Shown here: positions 15,760-24,815 of the stretch, in pieces
How the letters are laid out: every line of letters begins with the position of its first letter
How positions within the stretch are numbered: the stretch's first letter is position 1
NCBI RefSeq assembly: GCF_001904745.1
Contig: NZ_MRCD01000001.1
Location: forward strand, 62,001 to 126,000
Reading direction: 5' to 3'
Source: Calothrix sp. HK-06
GTDB lineage: Bacteria; Cyanobacteriota; Cyanobacteriia; Cyanobacteriales; Nostocaceae
Length of the DNA: 64,000 nucleotides
Made by a program: the position numbers and the translations under genes
Notes under the pieces: generated by a model
The model's database searches: none
The model's input: only the letters and a program-made list of their open reading frames with translations
What the model was told of the DNA's origin: nothing

Positions 15760-16854
15760 TTAGTGAGTTTGTAAAGCTGCTGCTATTTGTTGATTTTGTG
15801 CGCTAGCAATACGATTTGATTCCAGCCATTCTTGATATTCATCGGGTGTATGAACAATGACTTGGGAACGCATCGAACCATGATATCCTCCGCAAAGTTC
15901 CGCACAAACTATCGGATATGTACCTGGTCTGGTAGCTTTAAATCTTAAACCCGTTGCTTGTCCGGGTATAGCGTCTTGTTTGAGTCGGAATTGTGGTATC
16001 CACAATGAGTGAATAACATCCGACGCGGCAAGATTCACTTGAACATCGGCGCCCACAGGTACATGTAGTTCACCAGATGTAATATCAGTTTCAGGATAAT
16101 TAAATATCCAAGCGAACTGCATACCTGTTACATTCACAACTAAATCTGCTGCATTACCCAATACTTTTGGGTTGGCGCCAATACCAATACCTGGTTGAGG
16201 TACATTTACCAATTTTTTTACAGGTGTTTTAATTGGTGTTTTAACAGGGAGAGTTATAGGTTCAGAGATAGGCGCCAGTTCTGGTTCCTCAACGGTTGCT
16301 TCTTCTAATGATGTCTCGGTCGAAACACCCTCTGGTGCCAACTCACTGCTGTCTGAAGCTGGTTCTGGAATAACTTCGTCTGTAGGTATTTCTTCAGTCA
16401 GCGCTTCAATATCAGACTCGTTTAATGTCGCAGCTAGGGCAGCTCCCTTAACTGGTGCAGCAGCATGTTCAGCCATTGAATGATGCCCTACACTCAAACC
16501 ACCCATCTGCGTGTATACATCAACGCTGTATATTCCAAGCCCAATGACTATTATCGAGGGAATCGCTGTCCAGAATATTTCTAACGGGAAATTTCCTTCT
16601 ATTAGCGTTCCATCTCGGTCGTCATCTTGACGACGCCGATATTGAAACATGAAAATGACAATGGCGCCTTGCACTATCAAGAACAATGCAGTACCAATAC
16701 CAACCAAAATTTGGAAAAATCTGTCTACTAGTGGAGCTTGTTCAGATGCTTGCACTGGTAACAAACTAGCCGAGTGCTGACCTACCCAGATGCTTACAAG
16801 TGTAACGAGTATGCCAGCAACAAGGGTCAAAAGAGAAACAGGGACTTGTTGCAT
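15760..16854 (-). CDS. coxB: Cytochrome c oxidase subunit II
   Basis: 364 residues. Two membrane helices (about 8-28 and 48-70) are followed by the EIFWTAIPSIIV motif and a third hydrophobic stretch. The C-terminal cupredoxin domain carries the CuA ligands in CAELCGGYHGSM. Between membrane and cupredoxin parts there is a long linker (about residues 125-230) rich in Glu, Pro and Thr, ending in Lys-Thr-Pro repeats; ordinary subunits lack it or have a short one. It precedes coxA and follows fdxB and should deliver electrons to subunit I in the heterocyst oxidase, which helps keep oxygen low (role inferred from context). Confidence 0.93.
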   Translation of the reverse strand: MQQVPVSLLTLVAGILVTLVSIWVGQHSASLLPVQASEQAPLVDRFFQILVGIGTALFLIVQGAIVIFMFQYRRRQDDDRDGTLIEGNFPLEIFWTAIPSIIVIGLGIYSVDVYTQMGGLSVGHHSMAEHAAAPVKGAALAATLNESDIEALTEEIPTDEVIPEPASDSSELAPEGVSTETSLEEATVEEPELAPISEPITLPVKTPIKTPVKKLVNVPQPGIGIGANPKVLGNAADLVVNVTGMQFAWIFNYPETDITSGELHVPVGADVQVNLAASDVIHSLWIPQFRLKQDAIPGQATGLRFKATRPGTYPIVCAELCGGYHGSMRSQVIVHTPDEYQEWLESNRIASAQNQQIAAALQTH

Positions 16855-16885
16855 ACTAAAAACGATAAGTGTTTCTTGAAAATAT

Positions 16886-16952
16886 AGAAACCTGGTTTCT
16901 TCGTTGATAACATGTAATAAAAATAACGATTATGCGTAGAAACCAGGTTTCT
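16886..16952. repeat. Dispersed repeat, AGAAACCNGGTTTCT family
   Basis: AGAAACCTGGTTTCT (16,886-16,900) and AGAAACCAGGTTTCT (16,938-16,952) form a hairpin. Related pairs occur at 34,998-35,026, 35,915-35,950, 56,221-56,287 and 57,430-57,510, always between or beside genes. Confidence 0.7.
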
Positions 16953-17118
16953 TTGCTTAAGTCATTGCTCAAATACATAATTGAAGGTTAATAACTTGAT
17001 AGCAATTGCCTCTTACACCTTTAAACCTGTTTTTACTATTTCTAGTTTTGACACACTTTGATAGATTTTATTTAAATTTTTAAGTTTTTTTAATATATAG
17101 ATTTTTAAAAACATAAAT

Positions 17119-17146
17119 GTAGAGACGCAAATTTGCGCGTCTCTAC
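17119..17146. repeat. Dispersed GTAGAGACG hairpin
   Basis: Arms GTAGAGACGC (17,119-17,128) and GCGTCTCTAC (17,137-17,146). Other members are at 61,833-61,860, where it is a perfect 28-base palindrome, and at 59,611-59,662 inside a kinase gene. Confidence 0.75.
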
Positions 17147-17207
17147 AACGTGTTATAAAAATATTTAAAAACGAATTGTAGCACAGGTGTCTTGCCTGTG
17201 CATTCAA

Positions 17208-17501
17208 TTAATTCTCTAACGACGCATGAGTGTAGCAATTTTTCGAGCAAATTTTGGCACAAGCTTCACAACCAATACAATTGTCAGGATTTTTTACAGT
17301 CATGACTTTCTTTTCAATTTCATCGTCTTCTTCATCTTCGACGAACTCACCTTCTTCATTCATTGCTTTTAACAGCAATACATCGTGTCCACAGATTTTG
17401 AAGCATCTGCCACAACCAATACATTTATCTTGGTCAATTTCTTGAACAAATTTAGGTGTCCAAGTTTTTCCACCAAACGTCAGACCTGTTAGAGTAGCCA
17501 T
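17208..17501 (-). CDS. fdxB: Nif-type ferredoxin III
   Basis: 97 residues with two four-Cys clusters: Cys27, 30, 33, 37 and Cys75, 78, 81, 85, each arranged C-x2-C-x2-C-x3-C, so it should carry two [4Fe-4S] centres. The start ([12 protein letters not shown]) and the acidic loop between clusters match the nif-associated ferredoxin III family. It sits between the divergent activator cnfR and the oxidase operon. It probably passes electrons in nitrogenase-related metabolism in heterocysts (inferred from family and neighbours). Confidence 0.9.
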   Translation of the reverse strand: MATLTGLTFGGKTWTPKFVQEIDQDKCIGCGRCFKICGHDVLLLKAMNEEGEFVEDEEDDEIEKKVMTVKNPDNCIGCEACAKICSKNCYTHASLEN

Positions 17502-18458
17502 GTGTTAACCTTCAGCAATTTTGTGTTTAATTTTGTGCTAGATTTTACTCGATGCACTAGTACTTTATTCACTCTCTAGTTTTGATGTTATCAGATGCTT
17601 TTTTTGGAAAAAGTAACATTATTGTCTATGTTAAAAAATTGTTTTTATTCTTTTTTGTAAATATGCTTATTAAACATTTTCCTTTGTAATGGAAATAATT
17701 ATTATTAAATGCTTGTTAAATGTCATGCTGAACGTAGTGTAATCCGCTCGTATTTCCCGTTATCCGTTAACGAAGTTTTCCCGTAGGGTAGGATATCCCG
17801 TAAACCGCAGGTTTTCCCGAAGGGTAGGGTAGGTTAGCATCTCTTTCCAAATGCAACGTATACAGATTCTACCCTCCGGGAAAACTTTGTTTACGCTAGG
17901 CTCAGAATGACAATTTATACTTATTCTAATTCTTACTTTTAAGTCTTCTTCTGAAAATACTTCATTGATATTCGTTGTCAATTAATAAAAAATAATAATA
18001 TCGTGCGTGACGTTACGGGGTTATTTGCTTCGCTTGAGTTTGTTGTAAACGTCACGCACCCTACAATGTTATTTATGCAAAGGGTTATTTTGATTACAAT
18101 TTTATATCTTTTATTATTTATTAATAATATTAACGAAGGCGCCGAAGTTTTAAATATAGTCGCTTGTGTTACTCAAGAACTATTAGCTTGTACAAATAAT
18201 TAAATAGGAAAGATTAGGAAATTTTATTGTGGCTATGAATATGAAAAATCAAGACATCTTGGCTCGTTATGAACAACTTTGTAAAGTTGTTTGTGGAATT
18301 GTTATGAATAGAAAACATTCAGAATAAAACGAATCGATTAATAACCCTGAATAGTATTCAAATCAAAGTATTCTAAATACTTATATGAACTAACATTCTG
18401 CTATCCAGGGGCTAGTTTTTAACCAAGCATACGAATGAAGTAATGTGGCCATTACCTT
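17502..18458. other. Divergent control region of fdxB and cnfR
   Basis: 957 bases without a supportable gene. It holds a tandem repeat with units like TTTCCCGNAGGGTAGG (about 17,760-17,880), a 12-bp inverted repeat at 18,003-18,059, and the palindrome AGTATTCTAAATACT (18,367-18,381) 78 bases before cnfR. The last resembles an NtcA site but has seven bases between GTA and TAC instead of eight, so I do not call it one. Confidence 0.5.
18003..18059. repeat. 12-bp inverted repeat GTGCGTGACGTT
   Basis: GTGCGTGACGTT (18,003-18,014) and AACGTCACGCAC (18,048-18,059) are perfect arms 33 bases apart. The form is that of a small dispersed cyanobacterial intergenic repeat. Only one copy is seen here. 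Confidence 0.6.
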
Positions 18459-20048
18459 ATGCCTTACACAATTCCAAATAGCAGTTGCATTGAATGCGAT
18501 AAATGTCGTCCTCAATGCCCTGTGGGTGCTATCAAGCTTGTAAATGACGAATATTGGATTGACCCTTGTCTATGTAATAACTGTGAGGGTTTTTACTCCG
18601 AACCTCAATGTTTGACCATATGTCCGACTAAATCTCCTATTCCCTTACAGGTGAAACGAGGAAGATGCAAGATTGAACCACGCGAAGTCACTAGTTCAAA
18701 TTTATTTGCTAACGGCAAGAATAATCCCTTTGCTTCTGCAATTGCAATTTGGGAAGCTTCTAATGTTTTAGCACAACGCACGTCTCTACCGTGGGAACTA
18801 GATGAAGATGGGTATATCTGCTATCGGCGCCAAGTTAACCAAGGTAAGGGTAACATAGCTTTTCACCTTGCAGTACCATTTAGTGAAAATCAACTTGCGA
18901 CAACAACAGCAGCAGTTGAAGCTTTGGATATTCGCGCTGCACTTGTAAATCTAATTTTTGCGGCACATGCGACTGCCGTTAGCGAACCGTGGAAGCAAGA
19001 GTTTGTTATAGATGACAAACAAATCGAGAAATATTTGGGATTAGAGAAGCGTAAAGACCTCAATAAAACTGCGAAACTAACATTAATGAAAAACTGGGTT
19101 CGCAGTTGTTGTTCGCTAATGACATCAATTAGTTGGGCACAGCAGGGTAGAGTACCAGGATTTGAAATAGAAAAAAGTTCTTTGTGGCACTTGGTTGATA
19201 TTCAACATCACTTCCAAGAAGACGACAAGGGATGTAAATATCTAATTGGATTAACTTTTAAGGTCAAAGCTGGAATTTGGGCACAATATTTTCTAAACAA
19301 GCAAGGCTGTAAACAGCGTAACGCCTATTTTCAATATGGTAGTCTGCCTAAATCGCTGTTAAACACTGTTATGAGTATATGGCAGCAACACGAAGGTGCC
19401 GCGCGTTTAATGTTGTGGTTATTATTCAAAACCAAAATGGGTAACTCACAGCGAATTACCGTCCCTACATTACTTCGCGTTGCCTATGGAGAGCAAAAAG
19501 TTGCCACAGCTTGCAGACAGCGTGACGACCGCAAACGGTTACTACGTACCTTTGAAAGTGACTTAGAAGTACTAAATCACTTTGGTATGAAACCCAAATT
19601 CGACCCCGTTACCTATCCACCTAACATTCAACCAATGTGGGCAAAGCTAGTTGATATTCCCGAAGACCCCGACGAAGCTATCGAATTTTGGATTAATGAC
19701 GGTGGTGGTAACTCACGTCTCACCGATGCAGGTCCACGAGGCAAATGGAATTTACTAATGAACGCGCGCATTTTGTCCTTTGACCTGCCACCCGAACTTG
19801 AGCAAGCACTATCCGAAGCCGAAAAAAAGCATCTTACCACAACAAGAAACAGAAAAAAAACTAAAACCACATCAGGACTAATAGGTGACCAAATTTCGCA
19901 AGCCAGAAAAAAACTTAATCTTTCCCAGCGCGAACTAGCTAAACTCGCAGGTAAAAGCCAAAGCTGGATACGCGATATTGAAAATGGGCGCCTGAAAGTC
20001 AAATCAGAAGACCAAACAGTCCTACGCAAAGTATTAGGTATCGCATAG
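18459..20048 (+). CDS. cnfR: CnfR/PatB transcriptional activator of nif genes
   Basis: 529 residues, the length I recall for Anabaena PatB. The N-terminus is a ferredoxin-like domain with Cys10, 13, 16, 20 and a second group Cys37, 39, 42, 51, 55. The C-terminus (about 470-527) is an XRE-type helix-turn-helix (QARKKLNLSQRELAKLAGKSQSWIRDIENG). The large middle part is family-specific. CnfR/PatB activates nif promoters in low oxygen, with the iron-sulfur domain as likely oxygen or redox sensor (known). Here it is divergent from fdxB and the oxidase genes, an order I recall from Anabaena near the cox2 operon. Confidence 0.93.
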   Translation: MPYTIPNSSCIECDKCRPQCPVGAIKLVNDEYWIDPCLCNNCEGFYSEPQCLTICPTKSPIPLQVKRGRCKIEPREVTSSNLFANGKNNPFASAIAIWEASNVLAQRTSLPWELDEDGYICYRRQVNQGKGNIAFHLAVPFSENQLATTTAAVEALDIRAALVNLIFAAHATAVSEPWKQEFVIDDKQIEKYLGLEKRKDLNKTAKLTLMKNWVRSCCSLMTSISWAQQGRVPGFEIEKSSLWHLVDIQHHFQEDDKGCKYLIGLTFKVKAGIWAQYFLNKQGCKQRNAYFQYGSLPKSLLNTVMSIWQQHEGAARLMLWLLFKTKMGNSQRITVPTLLRVAYGEQKVATACRQRDDRKRLLRTFESDLEVLNHFGMKPKFDPVTYPPNIQPMWAKLVDIPEDPDEAIEFWINDGGGNSRLTDAGPRGKWNLLMNARILSFDLPPELEQALSEAEKKHLTTTRNRKKTKTTSGLIGDQISQARKKLNLSQRELAKLAGKSQSWIRDIENGRLKVKSEDQTVLRKVLGIA

Positions 20049-20487
20049 TAGGGGTGGGTTATTTTACAGTTGCATTATTTACACGCATTGTGATTGACAT
20101 GCCTTGTGATTGACATGCCTTGTGGGATGGGCGTCCTCGCCCGTCCTCTACACATGCTGTCTCATTTACAAAGCCCCGTCCGCCAACGCGGCGGGGTAGT
20201 TCATGAAATTATTTACTTGACTCTGGTTGGTATGAAGACCGTCCTTTCCTTTATAATGCCACTATTTGGTTAAAGCAAGAACTTAACAACAGTGAATTTG
20301 AAATTTTACTTCTCTGGTAAGTCTTCCACCCATTCATGAAAAAATTGGTCATCTGAAGCTTGGCGAAGGTTACAGCGCTTTTCTAAGTCGCTAAAGCTTT
20401 TGATTTTGTCAGTTATCGCTTGTGTAGATACCATTTTTTATCAAGTATAGTGCAAATAATAGTATAAATGCACCAAATACATTATTA
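20049..20487. other. Intergenic repeats and gene debris
   Basis: A 16-base tandem duplication (TGTGATTGACATGCCT-like, about 20,088-20,120) is followed by a GGGATGGGCG...CGCCCGTCC repeat and a hairpin (GCCCCGTCC...GGCGGGG, near 20,172-20,196). A plus-strand fragment at about 20,212-20,322 reads through aromatic-rich codons to a stop and looks like gene debris. The remnant at 20,306-20,434 is listed separately. Confidence 0.5.
20306..20434 (-). pseudogene. N-terminal remnant of a restriction-type protein
   Basis: 42 residues from ATG 20,434 to stop 20,306. The sequence SFSDLEKRCNLRQASDDQFFHEWVEDLP resembles the first residues of large cyanobacterial proteins related to type I restriction subunits, in which a phrase like 'RF-L-TED-FF-EW--LP' precedes a long catalytic part. 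Nothing of that part follows, so I read it as a truncated remnant. The match is from memory and should be tested. Confidence 0.45.
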
Positions 20488-21285
20488 CTACAACTCATAC
20501 CGTTCCATTTGCCAAAATGCGACTAGTAAAAACAGTATTGTTAACAAAAGCGTTGTAGCCATAGCTATCCAAGCTGTGGGATAGAAACGACCGGATATTA
20601 TTTCAACTGCATAGCGTTGTAATGCTGAAAATGTATACGGCTCAATTTTTTGTAATCGTATATCAGAATTTAAACTTGCTCCTCCAATATAGACGAAGAA
20701 GGCAATTGCTGTTACTGTTCCTATGTGATTAAAACAGGCGCCAAGCATTAAAGTTAGTGCTAAAAGAAATAGAAGCAATAAATATGTCATTAATAGACTA
20801 GCGAGAAAACCTGGTAAAAATGTAAATAAAGGAAGTCCAGCATATATTAAGGCAACAATATAAGTAATAACGGCAGGAATACCAAGTACAATAGAACCTA
20901 GAAATATTGCATAAGCTGCAAACTTTCCTATTATCAAGGCAGGACGTGATAAAGGTTTAGAGCATATCCACAGTAAAGTCTGGGTCATTTTCTCTTCAAT
21001 AATGGCGCCTTGAGTCAGTATTATTGTACCGATACACATTGGTACTGTACCTAACCACAAAAACAAAGTTAAAAGTGAAGTTCCTCGTACTATGGGTAGC
21101 TCTGTACTGCCATCTGAAGTTAGTGCGATAGCGGGAGATGCAGAAATTGCACACCACAGAACTAATTGAGATAGAAAGCGCTTATTACCAAAGTGACGCA
21201 CGAGTTCTTTATTAAATACAGCACGAAAACCGCGTAACCAACTGCCTGTAACGGGTTGTAATTTTGAGTCACTTTTAACCACCAT
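20488..21285 (-). CDS. ABC-2 type transporter permease
   Basis: 265 residues with about six hydrophobic segments (near 38-56, 72-92, 115-140, 145-180, 188-205, 235-258) and the amphipathic start GFRAVFNKELVRHFGNKRF typical of ABC-2 permeases. Its start overlaps the end of the ATPase gene upstream by 11 bases, so the two are translated together and form one exporter. Substrate unknown; such pairs export lipids, drugs or polysaccharides. Confidence 0.85.
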   Translation of the reverse strand: MVVKSDSKLQPVTGSWLRGFRAVFNKELVRHFGNKRFLSQLVLWCAISASPAIALTSDGSTELPIVRGTSLLTLFLWLGTVPMCIGTIILTQGAIIEEKMTQTLLWICSKPLSRPALIIGKFAAYAIFLGSIVLGIPAVITYIVALIYAGLPLFTFLPGFLASLLMTYLLLLFLLALTLMLGACFNHIGTVTAIAFFVYIGGASLNSDIRLQKIEPYTFSALQRYAVEIISGRFYPTAWIAMATTLLLTILFLLVAFWQMERYEL

Positions 21286-22270
21286 TTTTAGTTGCTTCCT
21301 CGACTAAATCAACAAATACATCTTCAAGTTCATAAGATACCCTTCCAAATTCCGTTACTACAACTTCACTATCTGCCATCATTACAATACGTAAAAGCTC
21401 ATTTTCTGCTACGTTTGGATTGGTTACGTTGATTTGAAGCTTGGTTGTGCGATTATTATCTACATCTGGTAATCCGTCTTCAAGGACAATCGTTTTTATC
21501 CAAGGCATATCTTTCAAACGTTCGCGCGTTGTTAATCCATCACCACGCACTGTCATATAAAACTGACTGCGGTCTCCTGCAAGTAGTTCTTGTATGGAAC
21601 CTTGAGCAATTAATCTGCCACGTTTCATAATTACCACAGTATCGCTGACCCGCTGCACATCATCTAAAATATGCGTCGAATAAAAAACTGTGCTGCGTCC
21701 TCGAAAACTTTCGAGTATTTGTAACATATCACGGCGCCCTAATGGGTCAAGTGCAGACGCTGGCTCATCAAGTATAATTAACTCTGGGTTATTAATAGCA
21801 GCTTGAGCAATACCAAGACGTTGACGTTCACCCCCAGAAAAACCTCGAACCGGACGGTCGGCTTTTCCATCCAACCCGACAAGATCAATCATTTCATCAA
21901 TTCGGTTTTCTATAGCTATTGAAGAACCTTTGAAAAAGAAGGAAGCAACAAAACGTAAAGTTTCACGCGCGCTCAAATATCCATAAAAGCGTGGGTCTTG
22001 CGCGAGAAACCCTATCCGCTCTCTAATTGCAACACTATCAAAAACAATATTCTTGCCGAGAATGGCGCCAGTACCACTAGAAGGCTTTATTAATCCAAGC
22101 AACAATTTAATAGTAGTACTTTTGCCCGCTCCATTGGGGCCAAGAAAACCACAAATAGAACCACGTGGTACAGCTAGATTTAGTTTATCAACAACAGGTT
22201 TTCTACCATAAATTTTCGTTAGGTCTTTCGTAGAAATAATCAAATCGGATTGTTTTACCATATTTTTCAC
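21275..22270 (-). CDS. ABC transporter ATP-binding protein
   Basis: 331 residues. Walker A is GPNGAGKSTT (about 44-53), the signature FSGGERQRLGIAQA lies near 144-157, and Walker B LIILDEP comes shortly after. The C-terminal 100 residues are an extra regulatory-type domain common in ABC-2 exporters (CcmA/NatA-like). It is followed by its permease with an 11-base overlap. Start at ATG 22,270; a second Met four residues later is possible. Confidence 0.9.
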   Translation of the reverse strand: MKNMVKQSDLIISTKDLTKIYGRKPVVDKLNLAVPRGSICGFLGPNGAGKSTTIKLLLGLIKPSSGTGAILGKNIVFDSVAIRERIGFLAQDPRFYGYLSARETLRFVASFFFKGSSIAIENRIDEMIDLVGLDGKADRPVRGFSGGERQRLGIAQAAINNPELIILDEPASALDPLGRRDMLQILESFRGRSTVFYSTHILDDVQRVSDTVVIMKRGRLIAQGSIQELLAGDRSQFYMTVRGDGLTTRERLKDMPWIKTIVLEDGLPDVDNNRTTKLQINVTNPNVAENELLRIVMMADSEVVVTEFGRVSYELEDVFVDLVEEATKNGG

Positions 22271-22309
22271 AAGGATATATTATGGTTTACGCTATTTGAA
22301 TATAGAAAA

Positions 22310-22579
22310 CTACACATCTTCATACATGACTTCATTATTTTCTCGAATTTCAATTTTGTCGGGGAAAGCTTCAGCATACGCCCATGCGTTTGCAATATCA
22401 GTAGCGGATAGTGATGGATAGCTTGTAAGTAAGTCAGCTTCGCGATATCCTATGTGGCGAGCTTCTACAAGTCCCCAAACAGTAATGCGTCTTCCCGCAA
22501 TGCAAGTACTACCAACATAAACACTACCAACACAAACACCGGGTGTTTTTTCAATACCCCGTCCTGAACTTACTTTATC
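22310..22579 (-). pseudogene. DUF433-family protein without a start codon
   Basis: The frame reads RGIEKTPGVCVGS...IAGRRITVWGLVEARHIGY, then SLSATDIANAWAYAEAFPDKIE and REN-E, a close match in pattern to DUF433 proteins (antitoxin-like, often next to toxin genes). No ATG, GTG or TTG is in frame after the stop at 22,580-22,582, and the region VCVGS-VYVGS shows a five-codon tandem duplication where the family has one copy. I take it as a decayed gene. No toxin partner is seen. Confidence 0.6.
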
Positions 22580-22622
22580 TTAGTTGTTACTGGCTTTAAA
22601 TATAATAATGTATATTTTTGTA

Positions 22623-24266
22623 CTAATGATTACGCTTATTATATTCGACTTGACCGTAATCTAACTTAATAATTCTGTCAGCGATATAGAAATAGTGGTC
22701 ATCATGACTAATTGCTATCACCGTTTTACCGCGATTTTTTAAAGCAGGTAATAATTGAGTATAAAATAACTCTCTAAATACTGGGTCTTGGTCAGAAGCC
22801 CATTCATCAAAAACATAAATTGAACGGTCTTCTAAATATGCTGTTAATAACGCTAGTCGCTTGCGCTGTCCTTGAGAAAGAGCGGTAGTTGAAAGTCTTC
22901 CATCTTTAAGAAACACTTTATGATTTAACTGAAGTTGTTCTAAGTACTTTGTTGCTTGAGTTTCGATATCAGGATGTTCAATGCCTAATAAACGCTCAAA
23001 TAAATAGAAGTCATAAAATACTACAGAGAAGTGCTGACGATACCACTCACGATTTTTATCGGTAACTAGCTTACCATCAATATAAATTGCTCCTGATTCT
23101 GGAATATATAGCCCTGTGATTAATTTTACTAGTGTTGATTTACCGCTACCATTACCACCCACAATAAAAATCAGTTCTCCTGGAGAAAAACTTAAGTTCA
23201 TTGGACCAAGATGAAATAAAGTTGCATCGCGCTCACTTCCATAAGTATGTACCACATTTTCTAATTCTATATTTATACCAGTATCAGAAAATTTTGAAGC
23301 ATCGGAATTTGAGAGTTTATTAGTTATTTCTTGATTTTGCGATGCTAGTGACAAGCCAAGCGATTGTATATTTTCTAAAGCTATGTCAGCTTTACTGATT
23401 TCAGGAAGTGTATTTAACAAAACCCGCAAAGGCATTGTGAAGGTAAAAATTAGAATTAGAGCGTAACCTGATAATACAGAAGTAGACAAGTTTATAAAAT
23501 TAGGCGCCACGAAAACAAGTATTCCCAGTGGACCAAACAAAAACAAGAAACCCCAACTAGATGCAATGGCAAAAATATCTGTAGCTGTATTTTTATAGTT
23601 CTTAACACTATTGGCACTATTTTCTAACTCTTGTGTTAAAAAAGCTTGGCGCCGTGCTGTATGTAATTTTAATTCCTTAACTCCCTCAATTGCCGTCCGA
23701 AAGTGAGCAAACAATTCATTTTGCCCAGAGCGAGCAAGTTTGAGAAAGTACGTAGCTTTATTAGTAAGTACACGATGACTACTTATTCCCACTATAGTAA
23801 TAACTACTGCTATCCCAAACAAAGGTAGCGACTGCCACATCATATAAAACATGCAAGCTATAAACATTGCAACGGCAATACACAAGTTCGCTACTTGAAA
23901 AGAAGCATTGGAAACTGCTTCCACGTCTTCAGTTAGTGCTGCTAAGAGTTTTGCGGCGCCAAGTTCTTCTAAATGCCGTAGCGGGCAAGTTAATATTTGG
24001 TTGGTTAACTGTAATCGCAGTTTAAATGTAATTCCTTGTACTAATCGTGCTAGTAAAAGCTGTGAAAGAGCCATGCTGACTATCAAAAAAACGCACATGG
24101 CGATATAACTCATTCCAACCAAAGCATTTGTGCTACTCCTATTAGCAATAGCATGATTTATTAACGCTATTAACCCTGTACTACTTATCCCACTGACAAG
24201 ACCCGCAAAAACGGCGCCTATAAACGAAGTACCAGAAGTCTTTTGAAGTAATGAAAGAAGTTTCAT
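22623..24266 (-). CDS. Cyclic-peptide-type ABC exporter (SyrD-like)
   Basis: 547 residues joining a six-helix membrane domain (about 1-290) to an ATPase domain. Walker A is VGGNGSGKSTLVKLI (about 365-380), the signature is the variant LSQGQRKRLALL, and Walker B follows with a conserved DEWASDQD in place of the more common DEPTSALD. These features fit the SyrD/PvdE family, which moves peptides or siderophore precursors across the inner membrane (known). No peptide synthetase lies nearby, so the substrate is unknown. Confidence 0.85.
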   Translation of the reverse strand: MKLLSLLQKTSGTSFIGAVFAGLVSGISSTGLIALINHAIANRSSTNALVGMSYIAMCVFLIVSMALSQLLLARLVQGITFKLRLQLTNQILTCPLRHLEELGAAKLLAALTEDVEAVSNASFQVANLCIAVAMFIACMFYMMWQSLPLFGIAVVITIVGISSHRVLTNKATYFLKLARSGQNELFAHFRTAIEGVKELKLHTARRQAFLTQELENSANSVKNYKNTATDIFAIASSWGFLFLFGPLGILVFVAPNFINLSTSVLSGYALILIFTFTMPLRVLLNTLPEISKADIALENIQSLGLSLASQNQEITNKLSNSDASKFSDTGINIELENVVHTYGSERDATLFHLGPMNLSFSPGELIFIVGGNGSGKSTLVKLITGLYIPESGAIYIDGKLVTDKNREWYRQHFSVVFYDFYLFERLLGIEHPDIETQATKYLEQLQLNHKVFLKDGRLSTTALSQGQRKRLALLTAYLEDRSIYVFDEWASDQDPVFRELFYTQLLPALKNRGKTVIAISHDDHYFYIADRIIKLDYGQVEYNKRNH

Positions 24267-24349
24267 ATCTCAAATAGTTATTTGCACTGCTATTTTGACG
24301 GTGCCATCTATAATTAAGTTCATGTCACCGTACCCTAAGAGTTTTTACC

Positions 24350-24646
24350 ATGAGCAAGATATTTGCTTTTATATTAGTAATTTTACTTACCTTAATAATT
24401 ACATATCCTGCTCAAGCTTTTACCTGTCGTAATTATAACGGTCATCAGATTTGTATTCTCAGTATCAAAAGAAGCGCCAAAAATCACTGGGAATATCGCG
24501 CATCGGTAACTGTTGACGGCGCCAAAACTCCTGTTGAACTCTACAATTGCCGTCAACAAACTCTAACTCGCAAGGATGGTAAAATTGCGCCTTTCAGGCC
24601 AGATAACGCAGGTGAAGTGATTTGCAGCTTTTTCAAAAAATCTTAA
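24350..24646 (+). CDS. Small secreted hypothetical protein
   Basis: 98 residues. A classical signal peptide (KIFAFILVILLTLIITYPAQAF, cleavage likely after AQA near residue 23) is followed by about 75 mature residues with four Cys (TCRNY, QICIL, YNCRQ, EVICSF), which could form two disulfides. It is probably periplasmic. It looks like a conserved cyanobacterial family, but I cannot name a function. Confidence 0.7.
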   Translation: MSKIFAFILVILLTLIITYPAQAFTCRNYNGHQICILSIKRSAKNHWEYRASVTVDGAKTPVELYNCRQQTLTRKDGKIAPFRPDNAGEVICSFFKKS

Positions 24647-24815
24647 TTGCCTTATTTTTGATCTAATTGATTCAATTTATAAGTACAAATACTTAGAAAA
24701 ATATAGAAAAGTTGTTAAATAATATGCATTCAAAACCACAAAAAGATTGTATTGTTGATTCAGAACAATCTAAGTTATTTTGTATACATTTTATTTTACA
24801 GTACGTAAATTAATT

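Larger units (their letters stand above)
16855..17207. other. fdxB-coxB gap with two dispersed hairpins
   Basis: Contains the AGAAACC-GGTTTCT repeat (16,886-16,952) and the GTAGAGACGC hairpin (17,119-17,146). The 353-base gap makes a separate coxB promoter likely, but none is clear by eye. Confidence 0.5.

Noticed and set aside
17760-17981. 73-residue minus-strand frame
   Set aside because: It is produced by the TTTCCCGNAGGGTAGG tandem repeat read as protein and repeats itself (YPTLREN twice).
18367-18381. NtcA-like site before cnfR
   Set aside because: The spacing between GTA and TAC is seven, not eight. Kept only as a palindrome.
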